Translations under genes and position numbers: made by a program
Shown: one piece after another, positions 8,524 to 15,792 of the stretch
Position numbering within the stretch: the first letter of the stretch is position 1
Layout: the number at the start of each line of letters is the position of its first letter
The notes under the pieces: model-generated
The model's input: only the letters and a program-made list of their open reading frames with translations
Databases searched by the model: none
Told to the model about the DNA's origin: nothing
Assembly (NCBI RefSeq): GCF_021151785.1
Contig: NZ_JAGKWP010000042.1
Coordinates: forward strand, 1 to 21,416
DNA: 21,416 bases
Source: Flavobacterium sp.
GTDB lineage: Bacteria; Bacteroidota; Bacteroidia; Flavobacteriales; Flavobacteriaceae
Reading direction: 5' to 3'

Positions 8524-11370
8524 TTATTTAATACTAATTTCATCGATGAAAATGAATGCTTCTCCGTTATAAGGATGACCAATGTGCCATTCGGGGAGTT
8601 TTCCAAAATTACGGGCAATGACTTTTACATAACGCGCTTGTCCAATTTTTTTAGTAGCATCAAATGAGTGAACAATGTTTTGATTTAGCTTTGGATCGAT
8701 AGTGTGTGTTACAATTTCTGCTAGTTCGAAATTTTTATTGTCATTGGAAACATAGTATTCTACTTGTTTAGGTAGTAAAATCCACGAACGTTGATCTTGT
8801 AAAAAACTAGCTTTTATAGCGGTTATTGGTATCGTTTTTTGTAAATCAACAACCGCTTCAAAATCTTGTGTTTGATATCCTTGCCAATCGCCTTTGCGCC
8901 AATTTTCAGTTCCGTGAATACCGTCTAATAAGCCTTCAGGACCACCAGCATGGTATTGCGGATTGTAAGTAGATTTTATGTCGATGGTGTAGTTGTTTGG
9001 TTTTTTGAAGAAAGTCGCAGAGATGGTGTAACTCTTTTGACCATTATTTATAACATAAGCGGTTACAACAGAAGATTCGGTGATAACAAAAGGTTTAGAA
9101 TACGCTAAATAAATTTGATCACCACTTTTTTGATCTATGTTTTTAACTTCGTAATAAATCACATCTTTTGAATTTTGTGATTTGATTTTAATTTGTAACT
9201 CATTTTTAAAGGCTCTGCTTGCCGCTTGAATAGTTGGAACGGGGATGATTCCTTTAATTAATTCTTCTTCTTTTACAGCTTTTGCAACATCAAAATTTGG
9301 ATATTTATATGAATGTTCTTCAAAATTAGTATCTAACCATTGAAACGTAGATTTATTTGTTTTTTCATTTAAAACACGCTCTTTTTTATCTTCTAAATTA
9401 AGTTTAACTTCTTTAAAAATTGGATGTACATAATCCCATCCAATTTCACCTGGAGTTACATCATAAATTCCCATCGAACTCAGTACATACCAAGCACTCA
9501 TTTGGCCGCAATCTTCGTTACCAATTAAACCATCGGGGGTGTTTTTATAAAATTCAGTTAAGATGTAATGTACCATCTTTTTGGTTTTTTCTGGTTTACC
9601 AATATAATTGTACAAATACGCCATGTGGTGACTCGGTTCGTTACCATGCGCATATTGTCCGATTAAGCCCGTAACATCTACTTGTTCTCTACCAGTTGTT
9701 TTACTTTCGGCACTAAACATTTCATCTAATTTGGCTTCAAATTTGTCCTTTCCACCATAAGCTTCAATCATGCCTGGAATGTCTTGTGGTACAAAAAAAG
9801 AATAATGCCAAGAATTACCTTCTGTAAAATTATTATTCACTTCTCTTGGATCAAAAGGCTTATCCCAACCGCCGTTTTTCTTTGGACGCATAAATTTGGT
9901 TTCCCAATCGAATATGTTTTTCCAACTTTGTGAACGCTTCATGAAGTATTCGTAATCCTCTTTTTTGTTCAAAATCTGAGCCATTCGTGCAATACACCAA
10001 TCGTCATACGAGTATTCAACGGTTTTAGAAACACTTTCGTGTTCGTCATCCATGGAAATAAAACCTTGTCTTTTATAAGCTTCTAATCCTAAATGATCTA
10101 ACATTGCGGAATGTTTCGCCGCTTCAAATGCTTTTTCATAATCAAATCCTTTAATGCCTTTTGCCATAGCATCGGCAATTACGGAAACCGAATGGTACCC
10201 AATCATACAATCGGTTTCGTTAGAAGCCAATTCCCAAACCGGTAATCGTCCCCCTTGTTCGTATTGTTTAATAAAGGTATTGATATAATCAGCAGTACGT
10301 TTTTTATCGATTAACGTATATAAAGGATGAGCCGCTCTAAACGTATCCCAAAGTGAAAAAACAGAATAATAATCAAATCCTTCGGCTACATGGATTTTGT
10401 TGTCACGACCACGGTATTTTCCGTCTACATCTTGCGCAATATTCGGTTGCATCATTGTGTGGTATAAGGCCGTGTAAAAAATGGCTAATTGGTCTTTATT
10501 GTCTGAAGTAACTTCAATTTTTGCCAATTCTTTGTTCCAAAGTGCTTCGGCATCTTTTTTGGTTTGTTCAAAATTCCAATGCTTGATTTCAGAGCTATTT
10601 AATTGAGCTCCTTCATAGGAAGTAGGAGATAAGGACACTTTTACTAAAATTTTTTCCCCTTTTTTGACTAATTTAGTGAAAGCAATTTTTAGTTCTGTTC
10701 CAGAATATTGATTGATAGCTGTTGGCCCATTCGATTTTACCTCTGCGATTTTTAATGGCTTGTCAAACTCAATTAGCGCATACACATATTGGTCTTTAGC
10801 CCAAGCTTCACTTCTACGTAAAACTTCAATTGTTTTGTCATTTATTATTCGGATTCTTCCTTCTAATAATTTATCTCTATGATTTAAATCGAGAATGATA
10901 TTGGCTTGGCCTGTTTCGTTAAACGTATATTCATGAAATCCAACACGCGTTGAAGAGGTCAATCGGACATCAATATTGTGTTTGTCGAGTTTTACACTAT
11001 AAAAACCAGCGCTGGCTTTTTCGTTTCCATGTTTGAAACTAGAACTGTATTCTTTTGGATTAAAAGAAGGTTTTCCCATGGTTGGCATCAGCATAATGTC
11101 GCCATAATCCGAACAACCCGTCCCGTTTAAATGCGTGTGAGAAAACCCATAAATGATGCTGTCGTCATAATGATAACCCGAACACCCATCCCAACTTCCG
11201 TCAATTCTAGTATCAGGAGAAAGTTGCACCATACCATAAGGGACAGTTGCTCCAGGAAACGTATGTCCATGTCCTCCAGTTCCTACAAATGGATTTACGT
11301 ATTTTGAAAATTGGGTTTGTTGTGCAGTAACTGCAAAAGTGAAAAGTAAAAAAAATATTGTTTTTTTCAT
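8524..11370 (-). CDS. GH92 family exo-alpha-mannosidase with C-terminal discoidin-like domain
   Basis: A 948-residue secreted glycosidase that by family membership removes alpha-mannosyl residues from glycans in a calcium-dependent inverting reaction. A signal peptide covers residues 1-16 (MKKTIFFLLFTFAVTAQ). GH92 hallmarks follow: VNPFVGTGGHGHTFPGA (25-41), SLWDTFRAAHPL (339-350), TEGNSWHYSFFVPQD (516-530), whose Glu517 fits the general acid, and GNEDCGQMSAWY (617-628), which carries acidic base candidates. After the catalytic part come a chitobiase C-terminal-like beta domain (about 723-787) and an F5/8 type C (discoidin/CBM32-like) domain (about 795-948) that may bind sugars. It is longer than a bare GH92 enzyme. 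No susC/susD partners are nearby, so it is a solitary gene rather than part of a polysaccharide locus. Mannose-linkage specificity cannot be read from the sequence. Confidence 0.93.
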   Translation of the reverse strand: MKKTIFFLLFTFAVTAQQTQFSKYVNPFVGTGGHGHTFPGATVPYGMVQLSPDTRIDGSWDGCSGYHYDDSIIYGFSHTHLNGTGCSDYGDIMLMPTMGKPSFNPKEYSSSFKHGNEKASAGFYSVKLDKHNIDVRLTSSTRVGFHEYTFNETGQANIILDLNHRDKLLEGRIRIINDKTIEVLRRSEAWAKDQYVYALIEFDKPLKIAEVKSNGPTAINQYSGTELKIAFTKLVKKGEKILVKVSLSPTSYEGAQLNSSEIKHWNFEQTKKDAEALWNKELAKIEVTSDNKDQLAIFYTALYHTMMQPNIAQDVDGKYRGRDNKIHVAEGFDYYSVFSLWDTFRAAHPLYTLIDKKRTADYINTFIKQYEQGGRLPVWELASNETDCMIGYHSVSVIADAMAKGIKGFDYEKAFEAAKHSAMLDHLGLEAYKRQGFISMDDEHESVSKTVEYSYDDWCIARMAQILNKKEDYEYFMKRSQSWKNIFDWETKFMRPKKNGGWDKPFDPREVNNNFTEGNSWHYSFFVPQDIPGMIEAYGGKDKFEAKLDEMFSAESKTTGREQVDVTGLIGQYAHGNEPSHHMAYLYNYIGKPEKTKKMVHYILTEFYKNTPDGLIGNEDCGQMSAWYVLSSMGIYDVTPGEIGWDYVHPIFKEVKLNLEDKKERVLNEKTNKSTFQWLDTNFEEHSYKYPNFDVAKAVKEEELIKGIIPVPTIQAASRAFKNELQIKIKSQNSKDVIYYEVKNIDQKSGDQIYLAYSKPFVITESSVVTAYVINNGQKSYTISATFFKKPNNYTIDIKSTYNPQYHAGGPEGLLDGIHGTENWRKGDWQGYQTQDFEAVVDLQKTIPITAIKASFLQDQRSWILLPKQVEYYVSNDNKNFELAEIVTHTIDPKLNQNIVHSFDATKKIGQARYVKVIARNFGKLPEWHIGHPYNGEAFIFIDEISIK

Positions 11371-11426
11371 GTTTAGTAGTTGTTTTCGTAAAATTCAACA
11401 AACCTTATGAAAAAAACAATATTTTT
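11351..11426. repeat. 20-bp perfect inverted repeat at the GH92 start codon
   Basis: ATGAAAAAAACAATATTTTT occurs on the minus strand at 11370-11351, as the start codon and first codons of the GH92 gene, and again on the plus strand at 11407-11426. The two copies form a perfect 20-bp inverted repeat with a 36-base spacer holding the GH92 leader. A minor inner dyad (TTGTT 11380-11384 / AACAA 11397-11401) sits inside the spacer. Confidence 0.9.
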
Positions 11427-11431
11427 ATGAT

Positions 11432-11839
11432 TTAATTTGCTAGGATACCACGTTGATTCACAACGGGTAATTCAACAGTAGCTTTCTCGTTAATCGTATT
11501 GCTTCTAAATGTAAATTTTTTGTCGTATAATTTTCCATCAAGGAAATAGGTGAGCATAAATTCATTATTTAATTGCAACACATTATTTTCTAATAATTCA
11601 ATTTTAACAGAAGAATTTGCTTCTACTTCATTAAAGGCATGTCGAAAAGTACCCGTTTTTCTTTCTTCCCCGTTAATGATTCCATAGGCTCTAGAAACAA
11701 CAATTGCCATTTCTAATTTATATTCCGTTTCATTTATTAAATAGGCATACCAAGTTTTTTCCATAAAATCATCGTTCCATTCTTGGATTGCTGCCACATG
11801 AACACCTTCCGATTTTGGTATGATAATATCTTTCTTCAT
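11432..11839 (-). CDS. Conserved-looking cytoplasmic protein of unknown function
   Basis: A 135-residue protein without signal peptide or membrane segment. It opens MKKDIIIPKSEGVHVAAI and continues with WNDDFMEKTWYAYLIN and alternating hydrophobic/polar stretches that suggest a beta-rich fold. From memory, similar short flavobacterial proteins carry a doubtful phenylalanyl-tRNA synthetase label; I see no synthetase motif and would not use that name. The start ATG overlaps the stop of the upstream GIN-domain gene by one base (TAATG), so the two are translationally coupled and probably made in fixed ratio, although one is secreted and the other is not. Codon use is like its neighbours. Confidence 0.85.
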   Translation of the reverse strand: MKKDIIIPKSEGVHVAAIQEWNDDFMEKTWYAYLINETEYKLEMAIVVSRAYGIINGEERKTGTFRHAFNEVEANSSVKIELLENNVLQLNNEFMLTYFLDGKLYDKKFTFRSNTINEKATVELPVVNQRGILAN

Positions 11840-12672
11840 TATTTTTCTTTTTTATATAAAATGGCACTTTGTGTAAATGTAACCAAATCAATTTTAGGCT
11901 CCCCTAATAATTCAATTTCTGATTTACCTGAGGCAGCAATAGTAATAGATTTTGTAGCTGTAAGTGAAGCCTTTGTGTAACTTTCTGTAGTGATATCCGC
12001 TTCTTTTATAGTGAATTTTTTAGCTATTAATTGTGCGTTGTTGTCTAATCTAATTTTCGCTAATTCTGTATCGCCTTCAATTTCAGCTGAACTTTTTTGA
12101 TATAAATCAACTTTAGTTTCGTCTGCATTTACTAAAGCTTTTAATTCGGCATCTTTTGTTAGTTCCATGCTTGCTATTTGTGCTTTTACATTGATTTCCG
12201 CTTCTGATTTATCACTTAATTGTAATGTAAACTTATCTGCTTTAACGTTCAGGAAAGATTGAGATTTGTCAAAGTTTTTGATTGTAACTTGACTTAGAGT
12301 TAATTCAGCTAATGCGTGTAGTTTACTGTCATTTTTACCAATGATTGTTTTTAAACTATCGCTGTAGTTGATTCTAACAGCGAATTTTTTAGCACCAGAT
12401 ACTTCTTTTGTAGTGTTTATTTTGAGGGTTTTAGCGGTAACTCCATAATTAATAGCATCATGAAGATTGTCATCAGCTTCAATTTCAATAGAAGTTTTTT
12501 CTCCTTTTACAAAATAAACTTCAATATTGTCTTCTACTTCAATGGTATTAAAGTTTTCAAGTTCTTTAATAGTAATTGTTACAATTTTTGAACCTTTAAT
12601 TTTTTCTTTTTTTTGTGCAAATGAAAGGCTAGTCACCAAAAGTAATGCAACTAGAAAACTTATTTTTTTCAT
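11839..12672 (-). CDS. Secreted GIN-domain (DUF2807-like) protein
   Basis: A 277-residue protein with signal peptide MKKISFLVALLLVTSLSFAQ. The mature part, from KIVTITIKELENFNTIEV onward, matches the GIN/DUF2807 pattern: an opening strand on 'F..I.v.d.i.V.', then many short parallel strands with repeated small-polar turns (NDSKLHALAEL, SDKSEAEINVKA, SSAEIEGDTEL, SGKSEIELLGEP), which predicts a right-handed beta-helix. Such proteins are common in Bacteroidota envelopes and are often encoded beside PspC and PadR genes, as here; the biochemical role is not established. Its promoter is probably the TATATTTG box 88 bases upstream. It is coupled to the downstream 135-residue protein by a one-base overlap. 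Confidence 0.86.
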   Translation of the reverse strand: MKKISFLVALLLVTSLSFAQKKEKIKGSKIVTITIKELENFNTIEVEDNIEVYFVKGEKTSIEIEADDNLHDAINYGVTAKTLKINTTKEVSGAKKFAVRINYSDSLKTIIGKNDSKLHALAELTLSQVTIKNFDKSQSFLNVKADKFTLQLSDKSEAEINVKAQIASMELTKDAELKALVNADETKVDLYQKSSAEIEGDTELAKIRLDNNAQLIAKKFTIKEADITTESYTKASLTATKSITIAASGKSEIELLGEPKIDLVTFTQSAILYKKEK

Positions 12673-12759
12673 AAATAGTTTAACGTTTTGATTTTAAAAT
12701 GCCTTTTTGTTCGGGCACATTTTATTAGTAGGAATACAAAAAAGCTTAGTATCCTTTGG

Positions 12760-12767
12760 CAAATATA
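12760..12767 (-). promoter_or_regulatory. -7 promoter box (TATATTTG) for the GIN-domain operon
   Basis: On the minus strand 12767-12760 reads TATATTTG, an exact match to the Bacteroidota TAnnTTTG -7 element, 88 bases before the GIN gene. No TTG is present at the -33 position, which falls inside the neighbouring terminator hairpin. The box directly abuts the T tract of that terminator. Confidence 0.5.
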
Positions 12768-12801
12768 AAAAAAACATCAGTGAAATACTGATGTTTTTTT
12801 T
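12767..12801. terminator. Symmetric intrinsic terminator upstream of the GIN gene
   Basis: CATCAGT (12775-12781) pairs with ACTGATG (12787-12793) over a 5-base loop, and the stem is flanked by an A run (12767-12774) and a T run (12794-12801), so it can work on both strands. The only transcript it can end on the minus strand is one coming from the PspC side or from the small ORF at 12804-12878, whose stop codon is 3 bases away. No plus-strand gene precedes it. Confidence 0.85.
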
Positions 12802-12803
12802 AT

Positions 12804-12878
12804 CTAGAATATACTTTCAATGAATTGAACAACCAGCTGTATTGTGTATTCAATTACTTTTACAATTACCTGTATCAT
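12804..12878 (-). CDS. Possible small ORF encoding a 24-residue amphipathic peptide
   Basis: ATG (12878-12876) to TAG (12806-12804) gives 24 residues starting MIQVIVKVIEY and ending QFIESIF. Polar residues fall at 3, 7, 10, 14, 18 and 21 (Q, K, E, Q, Q, E), spaced 3 or 4 apart, with almost everything else hydrophobic; this is the pattern of an amphipathic alpha-helix. The ATG is preceded by an in-frame TAA 15 bases upstream and by an A7 tract that suits Bacteroidota initiation. A strong terminator follows the stop by 3 bases, and a palindrome containing a -7-like box lies 41 bases upstream. It sits between PspC and GIN genes on the same strand. A 25-codon ORF can arise by chance, and the segment could instead be a small RNA; no homologue is known to me. 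Confidence 0.4.
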   Translation of the reverse strand: MIQVIVKVIEYTIQLVVQFIESIF

Positions 12879-12918
12879 ATTGAAGTTTTTTTATAGTTGT
12901 ATGTTATGTTCTAATATG

Positions 12919-12932
12919 TCGTAAATTTACGA
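12919..12932. promoter_or_regulatory. 14-bp perfect palindrome with promoter-like core
   Basis: TCGTAAATTTACGA is fully self-complementary. Its core TAAATTTA resembles a TAnnTTTG -7 box on either strand. On the minus strand it would start transcription around 12915, giving a leader of about 37 bases for the small ORF. No TTG lies at a suitable -33 distance, so it may equally be an operator. Confidence 0.35.
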
Positions 12933-12983
12933 AAAAATTAAATGGTTTGTATTTATTATTAAGATAATTTTTTGTTAAAATTC

Positions 12984-14708
12984 TTATTTTTTTGATTTAA
13001 TTACTTCTGTCTTAATGATTTCTTTACCATTTACTTTTACTGAAACTTTTTCTATACTGTCTTTGATAGTGGTTGTTTTAACTACATTACCATTACCTAA
13101 ATCACTTGAAACGGTTTCTATTTCTTCATGATTTTCTTCGTCTTTTGGACAATTTAAGCAATCTAACTCGCCATTATTTACTTTATATTTATAACCTTCA
13201 GGACCATAATAGTATTCAAAATCTGAATTGTGATCATTTAAGAAATTTTCAACATTTTTGTTAGGGTAATATACAATTCCTTCTGGTAAGTATAAATAAA
13301 CATGTACTTGTTGGTTTCTAAATTTAGCACTTGCTTCTGTGGTGAAATAATTATCTAAAATTAATTGATTTCCTAAAAACTTATAGTTGTATTTAATTTT
13401 TTCAGCTCGAACATTTGCTTCATCAAAATTACGTCCTTGAGCCGTTTTTTCAACAATTACAAAAGGTTGAGTTTTATCTGTTGTTTTTAAGTGTAAGTAT
13501 ACATTATTAGAGTAAATAATTTCATTTTTAGCTGAATCTTGCATGATTCTCAAATCAGAACGATAATCTACTTTTTTAGAAAAATATTCATTGTTTACAA
13601 ATTTAACTTCTAACGTATCATTTGCAGAAATAGGCAAAGCCTCTTTTTTAACCACTTTTCCATCATGACTCAATTCTGTAGCATAACGAATTCCTACAAC
13701 AGTTAAACTAATTAATGAGAAAATCCAAATAGCTAGTAATGTAAATTTAGCATAATTACCAATTGATCTTGTGTTTGGGATTAATAATTTCAAACCTAAC
13801 AGCACAAAGAAAAACAAAGGAATTCCCACAGTTGATAAAAACAATAAACCTTGTGTCCAAAGCGGGACATCAAAATTAAAGGGCGTATGAATGTTATCTT
13901 GTAACAATACATCAGGCAAAGAGGAAGAGAATAATAAAATAACCGATGAAACAACTACTCCTAGAAAGGCTAATGTTGCAAATAATACAATGAAAAACCC
14001 AACTGCTTTGCCAATGCCTTTAAAAATCTCTGAGATGATTTCACCCGCTGTTGAGCCAATTTTTTGGGCACCATATTTGGCATTGTCAGCAATTTTTTGA
14101 TGATCAAGGTTGTTGAATTTATCAGTAATTTCGTTAAAACCTTCTTTTACTTTTTTCTCAATATTAGAAATGGTAATAGGTTGCCCTTTCATTTCTAATT
14201 TTTGAGAAGTTGTAACTGCCTCAGGGAGTAGAATCCATAGAATTATATAAATAATAATACCTGTTCCAAATCCGAAAAATAAAATGACCATTATTAAACG
14301 TAACCATAACGGATCTACACCAAAATAATGCCCTAGTCCCGACATTACACCTCCTAAAAGCGCATTGTCTTTATCACGGTATAATTTCTTAGGTGTATAA
14401 TAATACTCTTGTGAAGATTGATAATTTGATTTAGTGGTGTCAGAGTCATCAATTTTATAATCTTCAGGTTGTCCCATGATAGAGATGATTGCATCAACAT
14501 CTTCAATACTTATTACTTGTTTACTATTGCCTAATTTTTCTTGAGCTAATTCAGCAATTCGACTTTCAATGTCTTTAATGATTTCTTCTCTTCCCTCAGG
14601 AGATAAAGAACGTTTTACAGCTTGTAAATAACTGCTTAACTTATTGTAGGCGTCCTCATCAATATGGAAGAAAAACCCCCCTAAATTAATACTTGTTGTC
14701 TTATTCAT
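12984..14708 (-). CDS. PspC-domain multi-pass membrane protein
   Basis: A 574-residue inner-membrane protein. Residues about 1-90 form a soluble helical domain (SLSPEGREEIIKDIESRIAEL, then a segment ending MGQPEDY) seen ahead of PspC in Bacteroidota. The PspC domain spans about 108-165 (LYRDKDNALLGGVMSGLGHYFG, followed by a membrane helix); PspC in proteobacteria takes part in the phage-shock response to membrane stress. Further helices lie near 235-262, 284-310 and 322-342. The C-terminal 230 residues are soluble and beta-rich, probably extracytoplasmic, with a CLNC pair near 510. It is 6 bases downstream of the PadR gene, so the two form an operon under PadR control. The exact role here is inferred from family and context. 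Confidence 0.9.
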   Translation of the reverse strand: MNKTTSINLGGFFFHIDEDAYNKLSSYLQAVKRSLSPEGREEIIKDIESRIAELAQEKLGNSKQVISIEDVDAIISIMGQPEDYKIDDSDTTKSNYQSSQEYYYTPKKLYRDKDNALLGGVMSGLGHYFGVDPLWLRLIMVILFFGFGTGIIIYIILWILLPEAVTTSQKLEMKGQPITISNIEKKVKEGFNEITDKFNNLDHQKIADNAKYGAQKIGSTAGEIISEIFKGIGKAVGFFIVLFATLAFLGVVVSSVILLFSSSLPDVLLQDNIHTPFNFDVPLWTQGLLFLSTVGIPLFFFVLLGLKLLIPNTRSIGNYAKFTLLAIWIFSLISLTVVGIRYATELSHDGKVVKKEALPISANDTLEVKFVNNEYFSKKVDYRSDLRIMQDSAKNEIIYSNNVYLHLKTTDKTQPFVIVEKTAQGRNFDEANVRAEKIKYNYKFLGNQLILDNYFTTEASAKFRNQQVHVYLYLPEGIVYYPNKNVENFLNDHNSDFEYYYGPEGYKYKVNNGELDCLNCPKDEENHEEIETVSSDLGNGNVVKTTTIKDSIEKVSVKVNGKEIIKTEVIKSKK

Positions 14709-14714
14709 GATTCG

Positions 14715-15044
14715 TTAGTTTTGATTGGTAATGATGTTTACAGCGTCTGATAATTCTTTCCAGGTTCCGCTTAATTCCTGCAAAAAGTTTTTTCCTTCTT
14801 CGGTTAATCCATAATATTTTCTTGGTGGTCCAGATGTTGATTCTTCCCATCTATAGTTTAATAAACCGTCGTTTTTTAGTCTAGTCAATAGGGGATAGAC
14901 AGTTCCTTCTACTACTAGCAATTTGGCGCTTTTAAGAGTGTCTAAAATTTCAGAAGTATAAGCATCCTTTTCTTTTAATACTGATAGAATGCAAAACTCT
15001 AAAACACCTTTTCGCATTTGTGCTTTTGTGTTTTCAATGTTCAT
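14715..15044 (-). CDS. PadR-family transcriptional regulator
   Basis: A 109-residue winged-helix regulator. MRKGVLEFCILSVLKEKDAYTSEILDTL gives the first helices of the PadR fold, EGTVYPLLTRLKNDGLL the recognition helix, and YRWEESTSGPPRKYYGLTEEG the wing typical of PadR-s1. The C-terminal dimerisation helix is short. I chose the ATG at 15042-15044 over the one 19 codons upstream because the PadR similarity starts there and an A-rich leader (AAAAAAA) precedes it. The gene directly precedes the PspC gene with a 6-base gap. PadR proteins usually repress a neighbouring membrane gene and themselves, so it probably controls the PspC operon; the inducer is unknown. Confidence 0.92.
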   Translation of the reverse strand: MNIENTKAQMRKGVLEFCILSVLKEKDAYTSEILDTLKSAKLLVVEGTVYPLLTRLKNDGLLNYRWEESTSGPPRKYYGLTEEGKNFLQELSGTWKELSDAVNIITNQN

Positions 15045-15132
15045 ACATGATTTTTTTAAATTACTATTCGTTTTTGATTGATGATTGATGATAGAAAACA
15101 AGTTACTGTATTAAGTAAGTTATTTTCTTATG

Positions 15133-15175
15133 CAAATATATATCTAAAAACAAGTACATTGTATTGCATAGTACT
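15133..15175 (-). promoter_or_regulatory. Candidate PadR operon promoter and operator
   Basis: On the minus strand 15140-15133 reads TATATTTG, an exact -7 box, 89 bases before the PadR start. Just upstream of it, AGTAC (15153-15157) and GTACT (15171-15175) form a dyad with a 13-base spacer covering the -33 region, and TTACT (15103-15107) / AGTAA (15114-15118) forms a second dyad downstream. Either could be the PadR autoregulatory site; the assignment is inference. Confidence 0.35.
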
Positions 15176-15257
15176 AATATTTAACAAAAATTTAACAAAT
15201 ATAAAAATATATGTACGCATAATATTTTTGTTTATCTTTACGAAAAATATAGTGATT

Positions 15258-15719
15258 ATGAAGTTTACACCTGCTAAATTAAACTTATTTACATTTTTAA
15301 AACTCCCTTCTGCTTTTTGGTCGGGTATTCGTGTAAAATCTATTTCTTCTACTGCTTGTGAAGTAACAGTGAAGCATCGTTGGTTCAATCAAAATCCATT
15401 TAAATCGATGTATTTTGCGGTGCAGGCAATGGCGGCCGAATTCACAACAGGTGTTTTAGTTATGTATCATATTCAAAAGCGTAAACAAAATATTTCTATG
15501 TTGGTAGCTCAAAATAAAGCTGTATTCACAAAAAAAGCTACAGGAAGAATAACCTTTACTTGTGCTCAAGGACTGGAGATTGAAAAAATCATAGATAAAG
15601 CCATTGCAACTAAGGAAGGACAAACGATTTGGCTAACTTCAATTGGTGTTAATGAAAAAGGGGAGCAAGTTTCTGAAATGCAATTTGAGTGGACTATCAA
15701 GGTTAGATCATCATTTTAA
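15258..15719 (+). CDS. DUF4442 domain protein, hotdog-thioesterase-like
   Basis: A 153-residue protein that resembles the DUF4442 family, related to hotdog-fold thioesterases. Recognisable parts are LKLPSAFWSGIRV near the N-terminus, VKHRWFNQNPFKSMYFAVQAMAAEFTTG in the middle (the equivalent of the hotdog central helix), and a C-terminal strand set. No signal peptide or membrane helix is present. The ATG at 15258 was chosen because the upstream 60 codons are AT-rich leader unlike protein. It is divergent from PadR with a 213-base gap containing TATTTTTG (15223-15230) and TATCTTTA (15233-15240), either of which could be its -7 box. The substrate is unknown. Confidence 0.82.
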   Translation: MKFTPAKLNLFTFLKLPSAFWSGIRVKSISSTACEVTVKHRWFNQNPFKSMYFAVQAMAAEFTTGVLVMYHIQKRKQNISMLVAQNKAVFTKKATGRITFTCAQGLEIEKIIDKAIATKEGQTIWLTSIGVNEKGEQVSEMQFEWTIKVRSSF

Positions 15720-15743
15720 CGAGTGTTAAGATTCGTTAATTTC

Positions 15744-15774
15744 CTGACTTACCGTATTTTTCTTTGTAATTTTG
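15744..15774 (+). promoter_or_regulatory. Promoter of the SDR epimerase gene
   Basis: TAATTTTG (15767-15774) matches TAnnTTTG exactly. CTG at 15744-15746, 20 bases upstream, is a one-base variant of the TTG -33 element. The TTG inside this box is a possible start codon at 15772, but transcription would begin after it, which favours the ATG at 15793. Confidence 0.5.
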
Positions 15775-15792
15775 AAAAAAAAAGCGAAGAAA

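Noticed and set aside
8524..11370. GH92 gene as part of a polysaccharide utilisation locus
   Set aside because: No SusC/SusD-like genes, sugar regulators or other glycosidases are present in the window; flanking genes are DNA repair and a GIN/PspC cluster.
11407..11430. Seven-codon ORF (MKKTIFL, stop) on the plus strand before the GH92 gene
   Set aside because: It is only the inverted copy of the GH92 start, explained by the inverted repeat; there is no evidence for translation.
12823..12855. AATTGAA/TTCAATT 7-bp dyad inside the small ORF
   Set aside because: The stem is short and AT rich with a 19-base loop; it is expected by chance in this sequence and has no T tract.
15772..15792. TTG start for the SDR gene seven codons upstream of the ATG
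   Set aside because: The TTG lies in the -7 promoter box, so transcription would start downstream, and the Rossmann motif begins at the ATG.
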